DNA of 64,000 nt from Gemmobacter denitrificans. GTDB taxonomy: Bacteria; Pseudomonadota; Alphaproteobacteria; Rhodobacterales; Rhodobacteraceae. Where the stretch lies: assembly GCF_036964905.1 (NCBI RefSeq), contig NZ_JBALHR010000002.1, forward strand, positions 186,001 to 250,000. The letters are read 5' to 3'. Made by a program: the position numbers and the translations under genes. The notes under the pieces were generated by a model. That model saw only the letters and a program-made list of their open reading frames with translations. It did no database searches and was not told where the DNA came from. Below are positions 35,737 through 44,297 of the stretch, piece by piece; the stretch's first letter is position 1, and each line of letters begins with the position of its first letter.

Positions 35737-36264
35737 ATGAAACCCATGAAACGCCCGATCCTGCTCCACCCCGACCCACGCCTGAAAAAGACCTGCGATC
35801 CGGTGACCGAAATCACCGAGGACATCGTTCGTCTGGCCGAAGACATGCTGGAAACCATGTATGACGCGCCGGGCATCGGTCTGGCTGCGCCGCAGATCGG
35901 TGTCTTGCGCCGGGTCATCGTGATGGATTGCGCCAAGGCGCCCGAAACCCCGTGCCCGATGGTCTTGCTGAACCCGGAAATCATCTGGGCTTCGGAAGAT
36001 CTGTCCACCTATGAGGAAGGCTGCCTGTCGATCCCCGATCAATATGCCGAGGTGGACCGCCCGGCCGAGGTGCGGGTGCGCTGGCTGGCGCTGGATGGCA
36101 CGCAGCAGGAAGAACAGTTCGGCGGCCTTTGGGCGACCTGCGTGCAGCACGAGATCGACCATCTGAATGGCCGGCTGTTCATCGATTTTCTGGGCCCGCT
36201 GAAGCGGCAGATGATCACCCGCAAGATGGAAAAGCTGAAGCGCGAACGGGCGCGGCAGGCCTGA
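35737..36264 (+). CDS. def: Peptide deformylase, canonical
   Basis: 175-residue metalloenzyme removing the formyl group from new proteins. All three motifs are intact: GIGLAAPQIG (46-55), EGCLS with metal ligand Cys96, and HEIDH with His138, catalytic Glu139 and His142. Start ATG after AGGA; a second ATG three codons on is possible. First of three tandem paralogues, overlapping the next by one base. Confidence 0.96.
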   Translation: MKPMKRPILLHPDPRLKKTCDPVTEITEDIVRLAEDMLETMYDAPGIGLAAPQIGVLRRVIVMDCAKAPETPCPMVLLNPEIIWASEDLSTYEEGCLSIPDQYAEVDRPAEVRVRWLALDGTQQEEQFGGLWATCVQHEIDHLNGRLFIDFLGPLKRQMITRKMEKLKRERARQA

Positions 36265-36758
36265 TGGCGGTGCTGCCCATCCTGACATGGCCCGATGGCC
36301 GCCTTGCGCAACGCTGTACCGGGGTGGGGGCGGTCACCGATGACATTCGCCAGCTTGCCGCCGATATGCTGGAAACGATGTATGCCGCTCCGGGCCGCGG
36401 TCTGGCCGCGCCGCAGGTCGGGGTGCTGCGGCGGATTTTCGTGATGGATGCCGGGTGGAAAACCGGGGCCGCCGATCCGAAAGTGGTGATCGACCCCGAT
36501 ATCCTGTGGATGTCTGACAGCCGCCGGATCGGCCCCGAAGGCTGCCTGTCGCTGCCGGGGATCGAAACCCAGATCAGCCGGGCCGATGCGATCCGCCTGC
36601 GCTATACCAACCTGGACGGCCAGCAGGTGGAGGAAGACCTGACCGGTTTTGCCGCCATCTGCGCCCAGCATGAATTCGATCATCTTGACGGGATCGTGAC
36701 CCTTCATCGCCTGACGCCCGAGGCGCGGGCCATTGCCGAAAAGCAGTATTACCTGTGA
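36264..36758 (+). CDS. def: Peptide deformylase paralogue 2
   Basis: 164 residues, starting on the A of the preceding stop (TGATG). Motif 1 reads GRGLAAPQVG (Arg for Ile), motif 2 EGCLSLP with Cys94, motif 3 HEFDH with His136, Glu137, His140. The catalytic set is therefore complete, although the rest of the chain differs substantially from the first copy and the basic C-terminal helix is shorter. Activity is plausible. Confidence 0.92.
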   Translation: MAVLPILTWPDGRLAQRCTGVGAVTDDIRQLAADMLETMYAAPGRGLAAPQVGVLRRIFVMDAGWKTGAADPKVVIDPDILWMSDSRRIGPEGCLSLPGIETQISRADAIRLRYTNLDGQQVEEDLTGFAAICAQHEFDHLDGIVTLHRLTPEARAIAEKQYYL

Positions 36759-37258
36759 CTGTCCGACGCTGCCTTTCCTGGCCTGACAAGCGCCTGCAAA
36801 CCGCCGCCGCCCCGGTTGAGGCCATCACCGATGAGGTGCGCGCCATCTGGGCCGACATGATTGACACGATGGAGGCGATGCCGGGCTATGGCCTTGGCGC
36901 GCCGCAGATCGGGGTCATGCTGCGGCTGGCGGTGGTGGATTGCTCCACCGAACGCGGGCAGGCCGTGCGCATGGCCAACCCCGAGGTTCTGCACGCCTCC
37001 GTCCAATTCCGCGAGCATGAAGAAGCCAGCCCCAATCTGCCCGGTGTCTCGGCCGTGATCAGCCGTCCGCGCGCAGTGACGGTGCGGTTTCTGAATGCCG
37101 ATGGGGTGGTGGAAGAACGCGATTTCGTCGGGCTATGGGCGACATCCGTGCAGCATCAGATCGACCATATCAATGGCAGGATGTATTTCGACCATCTTGG
37201 CCCGGTGAAGCGCAAGATGCTGATTGCCAAGGCGGAAAAGCTGCGGAGGCGCGGGTGA
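36755..37258 (+). CDS. Peptide deformylase-like paralogue 3, catalytically degenerate
   Basis: 167 residues, GTG start overlapping the previous stop (GTGA). The fold is retained (GYGLGAPQIG, HQIDHING, basic C-terminal helix KRKMLIAKAEKLRRRG), but the metal ligand Cys is replaced by Ser92 (EEASPNLP for EEGCLSIP) and the catalytic Glu by Gln135 (HQIDH for HEIDH). It is likely inactive or altered as a deformylase and may be a binding or regulatory protein. Translation is coupled on both sides, to the second copy and to fmt. Confidence 0.88.
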   Translation: MTVRRCLSWPDKRLQTAAAPVEAITDEVRAIWADMIDTMEAMPGYGLGAPQIGVMLRLAVVDCSTERGQAVRMANPEVLHASVQFREHEEASPNLPGVSAVISRPRAVTVRFLNADGVVEERDFVGLWATSVQHQIDHINGRMYFDHLGPVKRKMLIAKAEKLRRRG

Positions 37259-38151
37259 AGGTTGTGTTCATGGGCACGCCGGAGTTTTCGGTTCCGGTGC
37301 TGGAGGCCTTGGCGCGGGATCACGAGGTGGTCTGCGTCTATAGCCAGCCCCCCCGCCCGGCGGGGCGCGGCAAGAAGGATCGCCCCTCGCCGGTGCAGGC
37401 GCGGGCAGAAAGCCTGGGCCTGCCGGTTCGCCACCCGCTCAGCCTGAAATCGCCAGAGGCGCAGGCGGAATTTGCCGCGCTGGGTGCCGATGTGGCGGTT
37501 GTGGTGGCCTATGGGCTGATCTTGCCGCAGGCGGTGCTGGACGCGCCGCGCCATGGCTGTTTGAACATTCATGCAAGCCTGCTGCCGCGCTGGCGCGGGG
37601 CGGCGCCGATCCATCGCGCGATCATGGCGGGCGATGCGGAAACCGGCATTTGCATCATGCAGATGGAGGCGGGTCTTGATACCGGGCCGGTGCTGCTGCG
37701 CGAGGCGACAGTGATCGGGGCGGAGGAGACCACCGGCGCTTTGCATGATCGGTTGAGCGTCATGGGCGCGCGGCTGATCGGTGAGGCTTTGGCGCGCCTG
37801 CCGGAGCTGGTGCCAGAGGTCCAATCGGCAGAGGGCGTGACCTATGCCGCCAAGATCGACAAGGCCGAGGCGCGGGTGGATTGGGCGCAGCCTGCGGTGG
37901 CGGTGGATCGGTTGATCCGCGGTCTTTCGCCCTTTCCCGGCGCCTGGTGCGAGGTGGCGGGCGAGCGGGTGAAGCTGCTGGCCAGCCGCGTTGTGCCAGG
38001 CATGGGCGTGCCGGGGCAGGTGCTGCACGGGATGACGGTGGCTTGTGGTGCGGGCGCGGTGGAGATCACCCTGGCGCAGCGCGAGGGCAAGAAGCCGATG
38101 CCGCCTGCCGATTTCCTGCGTGGCTTCACGCTGCCGGATCGCCTTGGCTGA
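37255..38151 (+). CDS. fmt: Methionyl-tRNA formyltransferase
   Basis: 298-residue enzyme formylating initiator Met-tRNA with 10-formyl-THF. The GTG start overlaps the preceding stop and has a GGAGG site upstream. Motifs: FMGTPEFSVPVLEAL, CLNIHASLLPRWRGAAPIHRAI (catalytic Asn, His, and the SLLP loop) and a C-terminal tRNA-binding domain. Grouped with the deformylases that undo its reaction. Confidence 0.96.
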   Translation: MKVVFMGTPEFSVPVLEALARDHEVVCVYSQPPRPAGRGKKDRPSPVQARAESLGLPVRHPLSLKSPEAQAEFAALGADVAVVVAYGLILPQAVLDAPRHGCLNIHASLLPRWRGAAPIHRAIMAGDAETGICIMQMEAGLDTGPVLLREATVIGAEETTGALHDRLSVMGARLIGEALARLPELVPEVQSAEGVTYAAKIDKAEARVDWAQPAVAVDRLIRGLSPFPGAWCEVAGERVKLLASRVVPGMGVPGQVLHGMTVACGAGAVEITLAQREGKKPMPPADFLRGFTLPDRLG

Positions 38152-38186
38152 AAGACTGCTGACAGAATCCTGCAGGGCCATATGCG

Positions 38187-38216
38187 ATGACAGGGGCCTG
38201 AAAGGGGGCCTGTCAT
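38187..38216 (+). promoter_or_regulatory. Hairpin around the ribosome binding site of the EVE gene
   Basis: 8-bp arms ATGACAGG (38187-38194) and CCTGTCAT (38209-38216); the right arm includes the first two bases of the start codon and the 14-base loop holds the AAAGGGGG ribosome binding site. It could mask the start in the transcript. Confidence 0.45.
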
Positions 38217-38688
38217 GCCACACACAGAAACGAGATATTGGGTTGTCACCGCCTCGGCCGATCATGCGGCGCGGGGGCAGGAATGGGGCATCGTGCAGGC
38301 CTGCCATGGCAAGGCCGCCCCTTTGCGCCGGATGCGGCCGGGGGATGGGGTGGTCATCTATTCGCCGCGCGACCGCTTTCCGGCAGGGCAGCCACTGCAG
38401 GCCTTCACGGCAATTGGTCGGGTAGGGGAGGGGGAGCCCTGGCAGGTCGATATGGGCGGGGGCTTTACCCCCTGGCGTCGTCATGTCCTGTGGCAACCCG
38501 CCCGCCCTGCCGCGATCCAGCCATTGCTGGGCCAACTGGAACTGACCCGGTGGCAAAGCCATTGGGGGATGGTGTTTCGTTATGGGCTTTGCACGGTGAC
38601 CCGCGCCGATTTCATCCGCATTGCCCAGGCCATGGTCGTGCAGCCGATGGACAGGGCACAGCCAATGGGGCAAGCTGCAGATCAGTAA
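38215..38688 (+). CDS. EVE-domain protein (PUA-like, UPF0310 family)
   Basis: 157-residue protein with the EVE pattern RYWVVTASADHAARGQEWGI, a central GDGVVIYSPRDRF segment and a C-terminal FRYGLCTVTRADFIRIAQAM. EVE domains have a PUA-like fold and are thought to bind modified bases in nucleic acids. The gene starts 63 bases after fmt, with a hairpin at its ribosome binding site. Confidence 0.85.
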   Translation: MPHTETRYWVVTASADHAARGQEWGIVQACHGKAAPLRRMRPGDGVVIYSPRDRFPAGQPLQAFTAIGRVGEGEPWQVDMGGGFTPWRRHVLWQPARPAAIQPLLGQLELTRWQSHWGMVFRYGLCTVTRADFIRIAQAMVVQPMDRAQPMGQAADQ

Positions 38689-38706
38689 GGGTGACGGAGA
38701 CCGTAC

Positions 38707-38943
38707 ATGACTTTCATGCTGATCCTGATCATCGGTGCGGCGGCGGGCTTTCTGGCCACCCGCTTCATGCGGGTTCAGATGGATGTGATCACCACTGTCG
38801 CGCTTGGCGTGGCGGGGGCGGCGGCCTCGTGGGTGGTGCTGCGGTTGCTGGTGCGGCTGACCCAATCGGGGCTGATGTTCGTCGGGGCCGTGCTGGGGGC
38901 CATGGCGCTGATCTGGGTCTGGCAGACCTATTTCAGGCGCTGA
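38707..38943 (+). CDS. Small GlsB/YeaQ-like inner-membrane protein
   Basis: 78 residues with about three hydrophobic segments and Gly-rich turns (IIGAAAGFLATRFM, LGVAGAAASWVVLRLL, FVGAVLGAMALIWVW), resembling the transglycosylase-associated GlsB/YeaQ family. Function unknown. It follows the EVE gene closely and overlaps the 3' end of the convergent TetR gene by 16 bases. Confidence 0.75.
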   Translation: MTFMLILIIGAAAGFLATRFMRVQMDVITTVALGVAGAAASWVVLRLLVRLTQSGLMFVGAVLGAMALIWVWQTYFRR

Positions 38944-39449
38944 ACCGCATCCTTCAGCCGAAAGCCCTTGCCCCCCGCCGCCAGCCAGAGCTGCTGTCCC
39001 TGCCAGGCGGCAAACAGGATCGCTGCCGCCTCGCGCGCCTTTGCCCCACCGCCCAGCCGCGAGGCGATCGCAGCCTCGACGCGCGCGCGCCAGCTTTCGG
39101 CCCGGTCACGCAATAGGGCATCGCGGAAATCGGCGGCCAGCAGCGCAAGTTCGGCACATTCCGGCGCATCTTCGGCGAGCGCCTTCAGAAAGGCCTGCGC
39201 GCCCTTGGCCGTGAGGGGGGCTTCGGTCTCGATGGCCATGGTGGCGGCCTCCAGCCTGTCCCAGCCATCGGCTAGCGCCGCACGCAACATGGCATCGCGG
39301 GCGCCGAAGCGTTGAACCAGTGTGGGCGCCGCCAGTCCGCAGGCCCGGCCCACCGAATGAAAGGACACCGCCTTGTCGCCCCCTTGCGCCAGCAAGGTGC
39401 GGATCAGCTGATAGACCTCGGTATCCGGAATGATCTTCTTGCGCGCCAT
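38928..39449 (-). CDS. TetR-like transcriptional regulator
   Basis: 173 residues. The N-terminal HTH (VSFHSVGRACGLAAPTLVQRFGARDAML, about 28-55) is followed by a helical domain. It is shorter than most TetR proteins. The target is unknown; the gene lies upstream of nothing on its own strand except the convergent small membrane protein. Confidence 0.8.
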   Translation of the reverse strand: MARKKIIPDTEVYQLIRTLLAQGGDKAVSFHSVGRACGLAAPTLVQRFGARDAMLRAALADGWDRLEAATMAIETEAPLTAKGAQAFLKALAEDAPECAELALLAADFRDALLRDRAESWRARVEAAIASRLGGGAKAREAAAILFAAWQGQQLWLAAGGKGFRLKDAVQRLK

Positions 39450-39487
39450 GCCGCCACTATAGCGGGTTGATGTGACAGGAAAACCCT

Positions 39488-40111
39488 TTATCGCAACCCG
39501 TCGCGTGGCGGGCGCGGACGGTAAACCGGCAGGCGCCAGCCAAACAGGATTGATCCGGCACGCAGAATGAAGGTCACCCCGGCACAGGCCAGCAGCGCAC
39601 CATCCTGACCAAGCGCCTGCAGCGCCACGGCGGCAAGCGCCCCGGCAAGGGCGGCGGTCACATAAAGCTCGCCCTGTTTCAACACCAGCGGCACTTCATT
39701 GCAGACCACATCGCGCATCAGCCCGCCCATGCAGCCGGTGATCATGCCCATGAGCATGGCAACCGGCCAGCCCAGCCCGGCATTGATCGCCACACCGACC
39801 CCGGCGGGCACGGCCACGGCCAGGGCGCAGGCATCCAGCCAGATCAGCGCCCGGTAGCGGCTTTCGAGCAAATGCGCGGTGAAGAACACAATGATCGCCG
39901 CTCCTGCCGCGACTGCCAGCACGGCGGGATCGGCAATCCAGAAGGCACTGCGCCCGATCAGCACATCGCGCAAGGTGCCGCCGCCCACCGCCGTCAGACA
40001 GGCCAGAAAGATGAACCCCACCACATCCAGCTGTGCCCGGCTGGCCACAAGCGCGCCGGTCAGCGCAAAGACAGTGACCGAGGCCAGATCCAGCGCCGCG
40101 ACAAAGGTCAT
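39488..40111 (-). CDS. TRIC-type (UPF0126/YicG) membrane protein
   Basis: 207-residue polytopic membrane protein with the duplicated YicG domain; GGGTLRDVLIGRSAFW and its repeat GGLMRDVVCNEVPLVL are the family signatures. Prokaryotic TRIC homologues are cation channels, while the domain has also been called a glycine-transporter domain; the substrate here is uncertain. The start overlaps rnhA by four bases. Confidence 0.88.
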   Translation of the reverse strand: MTFVAALDLASVTVFALTGALVASRAQLDVVGFIFLACLTAVGGGTLRDVLIGRSAFWIADPAVLAVAAGAAIIVFFTAHLLESRYRALIWLDACALAVAVPAGVGVAINAGLGWPVAMLMGMITGCMGGLMRDVVCNEVPLVLKQGELYVTAALAGALAAVALQALGQDGALLACAGVTFILRAGSILFGWRLPVYRPRPPRDGLR

Positions 40112-40569
40112 GCCGCGCCTTTCTTGAACGGTGCCATGCCTTGCCGGGCCAGTTCATCGGCTCGTTCATTTTCGGCATGCCCGGCATGGCCCTTGATCCA
40201 GCGCCATTCCACCTGATGGCGGGCCTGCGCTTCATCCAGCCGCTGCCAGAGATCGACATTCTTCACCGGCTTGCGGTCGGCGGTTTTCCAGCCATTGCGC
40301 TTCCAGCCGAAGATCCAGCCGGTGACGCCGTTCTTCACATAGGCGCTGTCGGTGACGACGATGATCTTTGACGGGCGGCTCAGGGCTTCCAGTGCGGAAA
40401 TGGCGGCCAGCAATTCCATGCGGTTATTGGTGGTATCGGCTTCGCCGCCATTCAGGGTGCGTTCCTTCAGGACCGTATCTCCGTCCTTGGCCAGCATCAG
40501 CACACCCCAGCCCCCGGGGCCGGGATTGCCGGAACAGGCACCATCGGTATAGGCGTAAAGGTCGGGCAT
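40108..40569 (-). CDS. rnhA: Ribonuclease HI
   Basis: 153 residues. Start MPDLYAYTDGACSGNPGPGGWG gives the first catalytic Asp; Glu in NRMELLAAISAL, Asp in VVTDSAYV, and the ENERADELA Asp complete the active site, with HAGHAENE before it. It removes RNA from RNA-DNA hybrids. Normal length. Confidence 0.96.
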   Translation of the reverse strand: MPDLYAYTDGACSGNPGPGGWGVLMLAKDGDTVLKERTLNGGEADTTNNRMELLAAISALEALSRPSKIIVVTDSAYVKNGVTGWIFGWKRNGWKTADRKPVKNVDLWQRLDEAQARHQVEWRWIKGHAGHAENERADELARQGMAPFKKGAA

Positions 40570-40664
40570 GCACTCGGGTCCGCTTGTCTGCCGGGGCGGA
40601 ATGGCCCCCGTCGCAGCCATAGCGCGCAGCCGCCCGGGATGCCAGTGCTTCGCCGCCTTGGCCG

Positions 40665-41285
40665 TCAGGCCGCGCGTTCCATGGCCAGCCGCAGGCCAAG
40701 GGCGGCAAAAGATACTGTAAAGGCGCGGCGCAGCCAGCGCATCACGCTGTTAGACCCGAGGATCGCCTGCCGGCCCGATGCGGCAAGACCGGCATAAAGC
40801 AGGAAGGTGGCAAAGGTCATGGCAGCAAAGCCAAGGCCCAGTTCCACCATCTGTGCCGTGGTCGCCCCGGTCGTGGGCAGGAATTGCGGCAGGAAGGCCA
40901 CGAAGAACAATGGCAGCTTGGGGTTCAGGATGTTCAGCACAATTCCGCGCCAGACGACCCTTGCGGGGGCTGCGGGGCGCGACGGCGCAATATCCATTCC
41001 GCCGGTGCCCTTCAGCACGGCCCAGGCGATCCAGATCAGATAGGCCACGCCTGCATATTTCACTGTCTGGAACAGGATGGCGCTGGTCAGCAGGATCGCG
41101 GCCAACCCGGCCAGGGCGACGGCCATATGCAGCACTGTGGCCAGCGTGCAGCCGACCGAGGCCCAGAACCCGGCCCGAAACCCGCCCCCCAAAGTGACCG
41201 ACAGGGTGTAAACCACCCCGATGCCGGGGGTGACGCAAACGATGAAGGCCGTCAGCAGGAATTCGGGCGACAGGATCTGGAACAT
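40665..41285 (-). CDS. LysE/RhtB-family amino acid exporter
   Basis: 206-residue membrane protein with five to six helices and the LysE signature VTPGIGVVYTLSVTLGGGFRAGFWASVG near the N-terminus, plus ILNPKLPLFFVAFLPQF. It probably exports amino acids or related compounds; the substrate is unknown. AAGGAG site upstream of the ATG. Confidence 0.9.
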   Translation of the reverse strand: MFQILSPEFLLTAFIVCVTPGIGVVYTLSVTLGGGFRAGFWASVGCTLATVLHMAVALAGLAAILLTSAILFQTVKYAGVAYLIWIAWAVLKGTGGMDIAPSRPAAPARVVWRGIVLNILNPKLPLFFVAFLPQFLPTTGATTAQMVELGLGFAAMTFATFLLYAGLAASGRQAILGSNSVMRWLRRAFTVSFAALGLRLAMERAA

Positions 41286-41365
41286 CGGGCACTCCTTATG
41301 GTTGCGCCCATCCTGCCGCTTTCCATGGTTGCCGCAAGGCTTTTCCGCGCGCCGGATGCCAAAGA

Positions 41366-42319
41366 TCAGGCCCGCAGCACGCGCGGCACCTTGAATTCCA
41401 CGTTTTCCTGAGCGGTTTCCACCAGTTCGACCGTGGTATCAAACCGGGCGCGGAAGGCATCGAGCACTTCGTTCACCAGCACTTCGGGGGCGCTGGCGCC
41501 GGCGGTGATGCCGATGGAACGGATGCCTTCCAGCGCGCGCCAGTCGATCTCGGTCGCGCGTTGCACCAGTTGCGCATAGGCGCAGCCATTGGCGCGACCC
41601 ACCTCGACCAGACGGCGGGAGTTCGACGAGTTCGGCGCACCGATCACCAGCAGCGCGTCGATCTTGCCCGCAATCGCCTTCACCGCCGCCTGACGGTTGG
41701 TGGTGGCATAGCAGATATCTTCCTTATGCGGGCCGATGATCGCCGGGAAGCGCGCGCGCAGGGCGGCGATGATGTCGATGGTGTCATCGACCGACAGGGT
41801 GGTTTGGGTGATGAAGGCCAGACGCGCGGGATCGCGCGGGGTGACGGTCGCCACATCCTCGACCGTTTCCACCAGGATCACCTCGCCCTCGGGCAATTGG
41901 CCCATGGTGCCGATGGTTTCGGGGTGGCCTGCATGGCCGATCATCACCATTTGCAAGCCGTTCTCGTGATGGCGCTCGGCCTCGATATGCACCTTGCTGA
42001 CCAGCGGGCAGGTGGCATCGACAAAGACCATGTTGCGGGCCTGCGCGGCGGCGGGCACCGATTTCGGCACGCCATGGGCGGAAAAGATCACCGGGCGGTC
42101 ATCTGGCACCTCGTCCAGTTCCTCGACAAACACCGCGCCAAGCGCCTTGAGGCTGTCCACCACGAATTTGTTATGCACGATCTCGTGCCGGACATAGACC
42201 GGGGCGCCCCATTTTTGCAGCGCGATTTCCACGATCTTGATGGCCCGGTCCACCCCGGCGCAAAAGCCGCGCGGGGCCGCAAGATAAAGCGTCAACGGGG
42301 GCAGGGCTTGGGTCGTCAT
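41366..42319 (-). CDS. ispH: 4-hydroxy-3-methylbut-2-enyl diphosphate reductase
   Basis: 317-residue iron-sulfur enzyme making IPP and DMAPP in the last step of the MEP isoprenoid pathway. Cluster cysteines are in RGFCAGVDRAI, DATCPLV and EDICYATTNRQ; the active-site FSAHGVPKSV and TITAGASAPE segments match the family. Standard length. Confidence 0.96.
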   Translation of the reverse strand: MTTQALPPLTLYLAAPRGFCAGVDRAIKIVEIALQKWGAPVYVRHEIVHNKFVVDSLKALGAVFVEELDEVPDDRPVIFSAHGVPKSVPAAAQARNMVFVDATCPLVSKVHIEAERHHENGLQMVMIGHAGHPETIGTMGQLPEGEVILVETVEDVATVTPRDPARLAFITQTTLSVDDTIDIIAALRARFPAIIGPHKEDICYATTNRQAAVKAIAGKIDALLVIGAPNSSNSRRLVEVGRANGCAYAQLVQRATEIDWRALEGIRSIGITAGASAPEVLVNEVLDAFRARFDTTVELVETAQENVEFKVPRVLRA

Positions 42320-42364
42320 GGTGGGCCTCTTTCGCGGTTCCCTTCAGGTAGGCGCAATGGCGGC

Positions 42365-42793
42365 TCAGGTCCAGCCCCAAGCAAGCGCCGCTGCCAGTGC
42401 CGCGTAGCGCCCGCCCTTTGCCAAAGTGGTCAGCATGAGGAAAGGCAGGACCGGCAGCCGCATCACCCCGGCCATCAGCACCAGCACATCCCCGCCGGGA
42501 GCCCAGCTCAGAAGGAGGCTCCCCGCGCCCCAGCGGCCATACCAGACCTGCGCGCGCTGCATCTGCTCCGGGGTGGCGGGAAACCAGCGGTGGTGGCGAA
42601 AGCGTTCGATCCCGCGCCCCATGGCATAGGTGACCACGGACCCCAGCACATTGCCGCAGGTCGCCACCAGCCAGATCAGCCAGAGCGGATGGCCGCCCGC
42701 AAGCTGCAGACCGGCGAAAACCAGTTCGGATTGGGCAGGGATCACCGTGGCCGCCAGAAGCGCCGCCAGAAACAGGCCCGACAGCGCGATCAT
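42365..42793 (-). CDS. YqaA/DedA-like inner-membrane protein
   Basis: 142 residues starting MIALSGLFLAALLAATVIPAQSELV, with TCGNVLGSVVTYAMGRGIERF and RWGAGSLLLSWAPGGDVLVLMAGVMRLP, typical of YqaA/VTT-domain proteins. It is probably a lipid- or envelope-related transporter. The longer open frame upstream has a hydrophilic Pro-rich start unlike the family. Confidence 0.85.
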   Translation of the reverse strand: MIALSGLFLAALLAATVIPAQSELVFAGLQLAGGHPLWLIWLVATCGNVLGSVVTYAMGRGIERFRHHRWFPATPEQMQRAQVWYGRWGAGSLLLSWAPGGDVLVLMAGVMRLPVLPFLMLTTLAKGGRYAALAAALAWGWT

Positions 42794-42866
42794 CCGACAA
42801 TCCGGCCCGGATTTCGGGGCAGGTGGGGGCCGCCTGGGCAAATGGCCCGCGGCCCCGGCACCTTGG

Positions 42867-43442
42867 TCACTTCACCTCGACCGCAGTGTCGTCACGCTCC
42901 ATCGGGCGTGGCTCGCGCGGGGGGCGGCCGATCACGTCGCGCAGTTCATCGAGTTCGATGAAATTGTCGGCCTGACGGCGCAGTTCATCGGCAATCATCG
43001 GCGGCTGGCTGCGAATGGTCGAAACGACCGAAACGCGCACACCCTGCCGCTGCAGGCTTTCCACCAGCGGCCGGAAATCGCCATCGCCCGAAAACAGGAC
43101 AATGTGATCGACACGCGGGGCAAGCTCCATGGCATTGACAGTCAGTTCAATGTCCATGTTGCCCTTCACCTTCCGGCGGCCCTGGCTGTCGGTATATTCC
43201 TTGGCCGGTTTGGTCACCATGGTGAAGCCATTGTAGTGCAGCCAATCCACCAGCGGTCGGATGGGCGAATAGTCGTCATTTTCCAGCAGCGCGGTATAGT
43301 AGAAAGCCCGCAGCAGTTTCCCGCGCCGCATGAACTCCTGCCGCAGAAGCTTGTAGTCGATGTCAAACCCGAGCGCCTTGGCCGCTGCATAAAGGTTGGA
43401 CCCGTCTATGAACAGCGCAAGCCGTTCGTCCTTGTAAAACAT
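42867..43442 (-). CDS. NYN-domain protein (LabA-like, predicted RNase fold)
   Basis: 191 residues. RLALFIDGSNLYAAAKALGF carries the first acidic residue of the PIN-like NYN fold; KGNMDIELTVNAMELA and IVLFSGDGDFRPLVESLQRQG supply the others, so the acidic site is complete. It is probably an RNA-processing nuclease. A Pro/Arg tail follows at 175-191. GAGGGGAA site upstream; divergent from folK. Confidence 0.9.
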   Translation of the reverse strand: MFYKDERLALFIDGSNLYAAAKALGFDIDYKLLRQEFMRRGKLLRAFYYTALLENDDYSPIRPLVDWLHYNGFTMVTKPAKEYTDSQGRRKVKGNMDIELTVNAMELAPRVDHIVLFSGDGDFRPLVESLQRQGVRVSVVSTIRSQPPMIADELRRQADNFIELDELRDVIGRPPREPRPMERDDTAVEVK

Positions 43443-43579
43443 ATCTTTTTCCCCTCAAAATCGCTCCATCCCCAATTCCGCGCCAGTGGTGGCAACGCGG
43501 TCTTGGAAAGAACGGAACATCGTTCGATACCAGCCGCCATCGAAACAACGCAATCCATACTTAAGAGACTGACCGTATC

Positions 43580-44170
43580 GTGACGAGCCATACCCCTTCT
43601 TTGTCAAGCGCGAATCGCGCTCTGGTTGCGATTGGTGGCAATCTGCCCTTCGATGACAGGCCCCCGGTTGAAACTCTGCGTTCTGCCCTGGCCGAGCTTG
43701 ACCGGGCAGGGCTGACGCCAATCCGCATCAGTTCCATCTATGCCACGCCCTGCTTTCCGGCAGGGGCCGGTCCCGATTATGTGAATGCGGCGGCAGAGAT
43801 CGTGACCGGGGATCGCAGTCCCGAACAGGTGCTGGCCGAATTGCACCGGGTCGAGGCGCTGTTCGGCCGCCACCGCAGCAGCCGCTGGGCCGGGCGGACG
43901 CTGGACCTGGACCTGATCGCCTTTGGCGAACAGATCCTGCCCGATGCAAATGAATTGCGGCGATGGATTGATCTGCCGTCTGCCGAACAGGCACAACGCG
44001 CCCCTGACCGGCTGATCCTGCCCCATCCCCGCATGCAGGACCGGGCCTTTGTCCTTGTGCCACTGGCGGATGTGGTACCCGACTGGCGCCACCCCTTGAC
44101 CGGCTTGACTGTTGCGGCGATGCTGACTGCCCTGCCCGAACTGGATCGGGCAGCAATTGTCCGGCTTTGA
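43580..44170 (+). CDS. folK: 2-amino-4-hydroxy-6-hydroxymethyldihydropteridine diphosphokinase
   Basis: 196-residue folate-pathway pyrophosphokinase. GTG start. ALVAIGGNLPFDD, SSIYATPCFPAGAGPDYVNAAAEI, GRTLDLDLIAFG (metal Asp pair) and LPHPRMQDRAFVLVPLAD are all present. A long insert with a charged loop around residues 115-135 is visible. Stands alone before rpoZ. Confidence 0.94.
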   Translation: MTSHTPSLSSANRALVAIGGNLPFDDRPPVETLRSALAELDRAGLTPIRISSIYATPCFPAGAGPDYVNAAAEIVTGDRSPEQVLAELHRVEALFGRHRSSRWAGRTLDLDLIAFGEQILPDANELRRWIDLPSAEQAQRAPDRLILPHPRMQDRAFVLVPLADVVPDWRHPLTGLTVAAMLTALPELDRAAIVRL

Positions 44171-44232
44171 CGCATCCCGGGACCGATGCCTCGGGGGCGA
44201 TGTATCATTGTGCGGGGACTTGCCTTTCGCCC

Positions 44233-44261
44233 TTGTCAAGCCGGGTGTTCAGGCGTATGGA
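44233..44261 (+). promoter_or_regulatory. Candidate sigma-70-type promoter for rpoZ-rsh
   Basis: TTGTCA (44233-44238), 17-base spacer, TATGGA (44256-44261), about 37 bases before the rpoZ start, within the 127-base gap after folK. Box match and spacing are good; not otherwise tested. Confidence 0.45.
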
Positions 44262-44297
44262 AACCCTTCCATGTCCCATCCCCTGACGGAGTAACCC

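Noticed and set aside
43510..43530. LexA-type GAAC repeats upstream of folK
   Set aside because: GAAC-G-GAAC-ATC-GTTC does not have the seven-base spacing of the alphaproteobacterial GTTC-N7-GTTC site.
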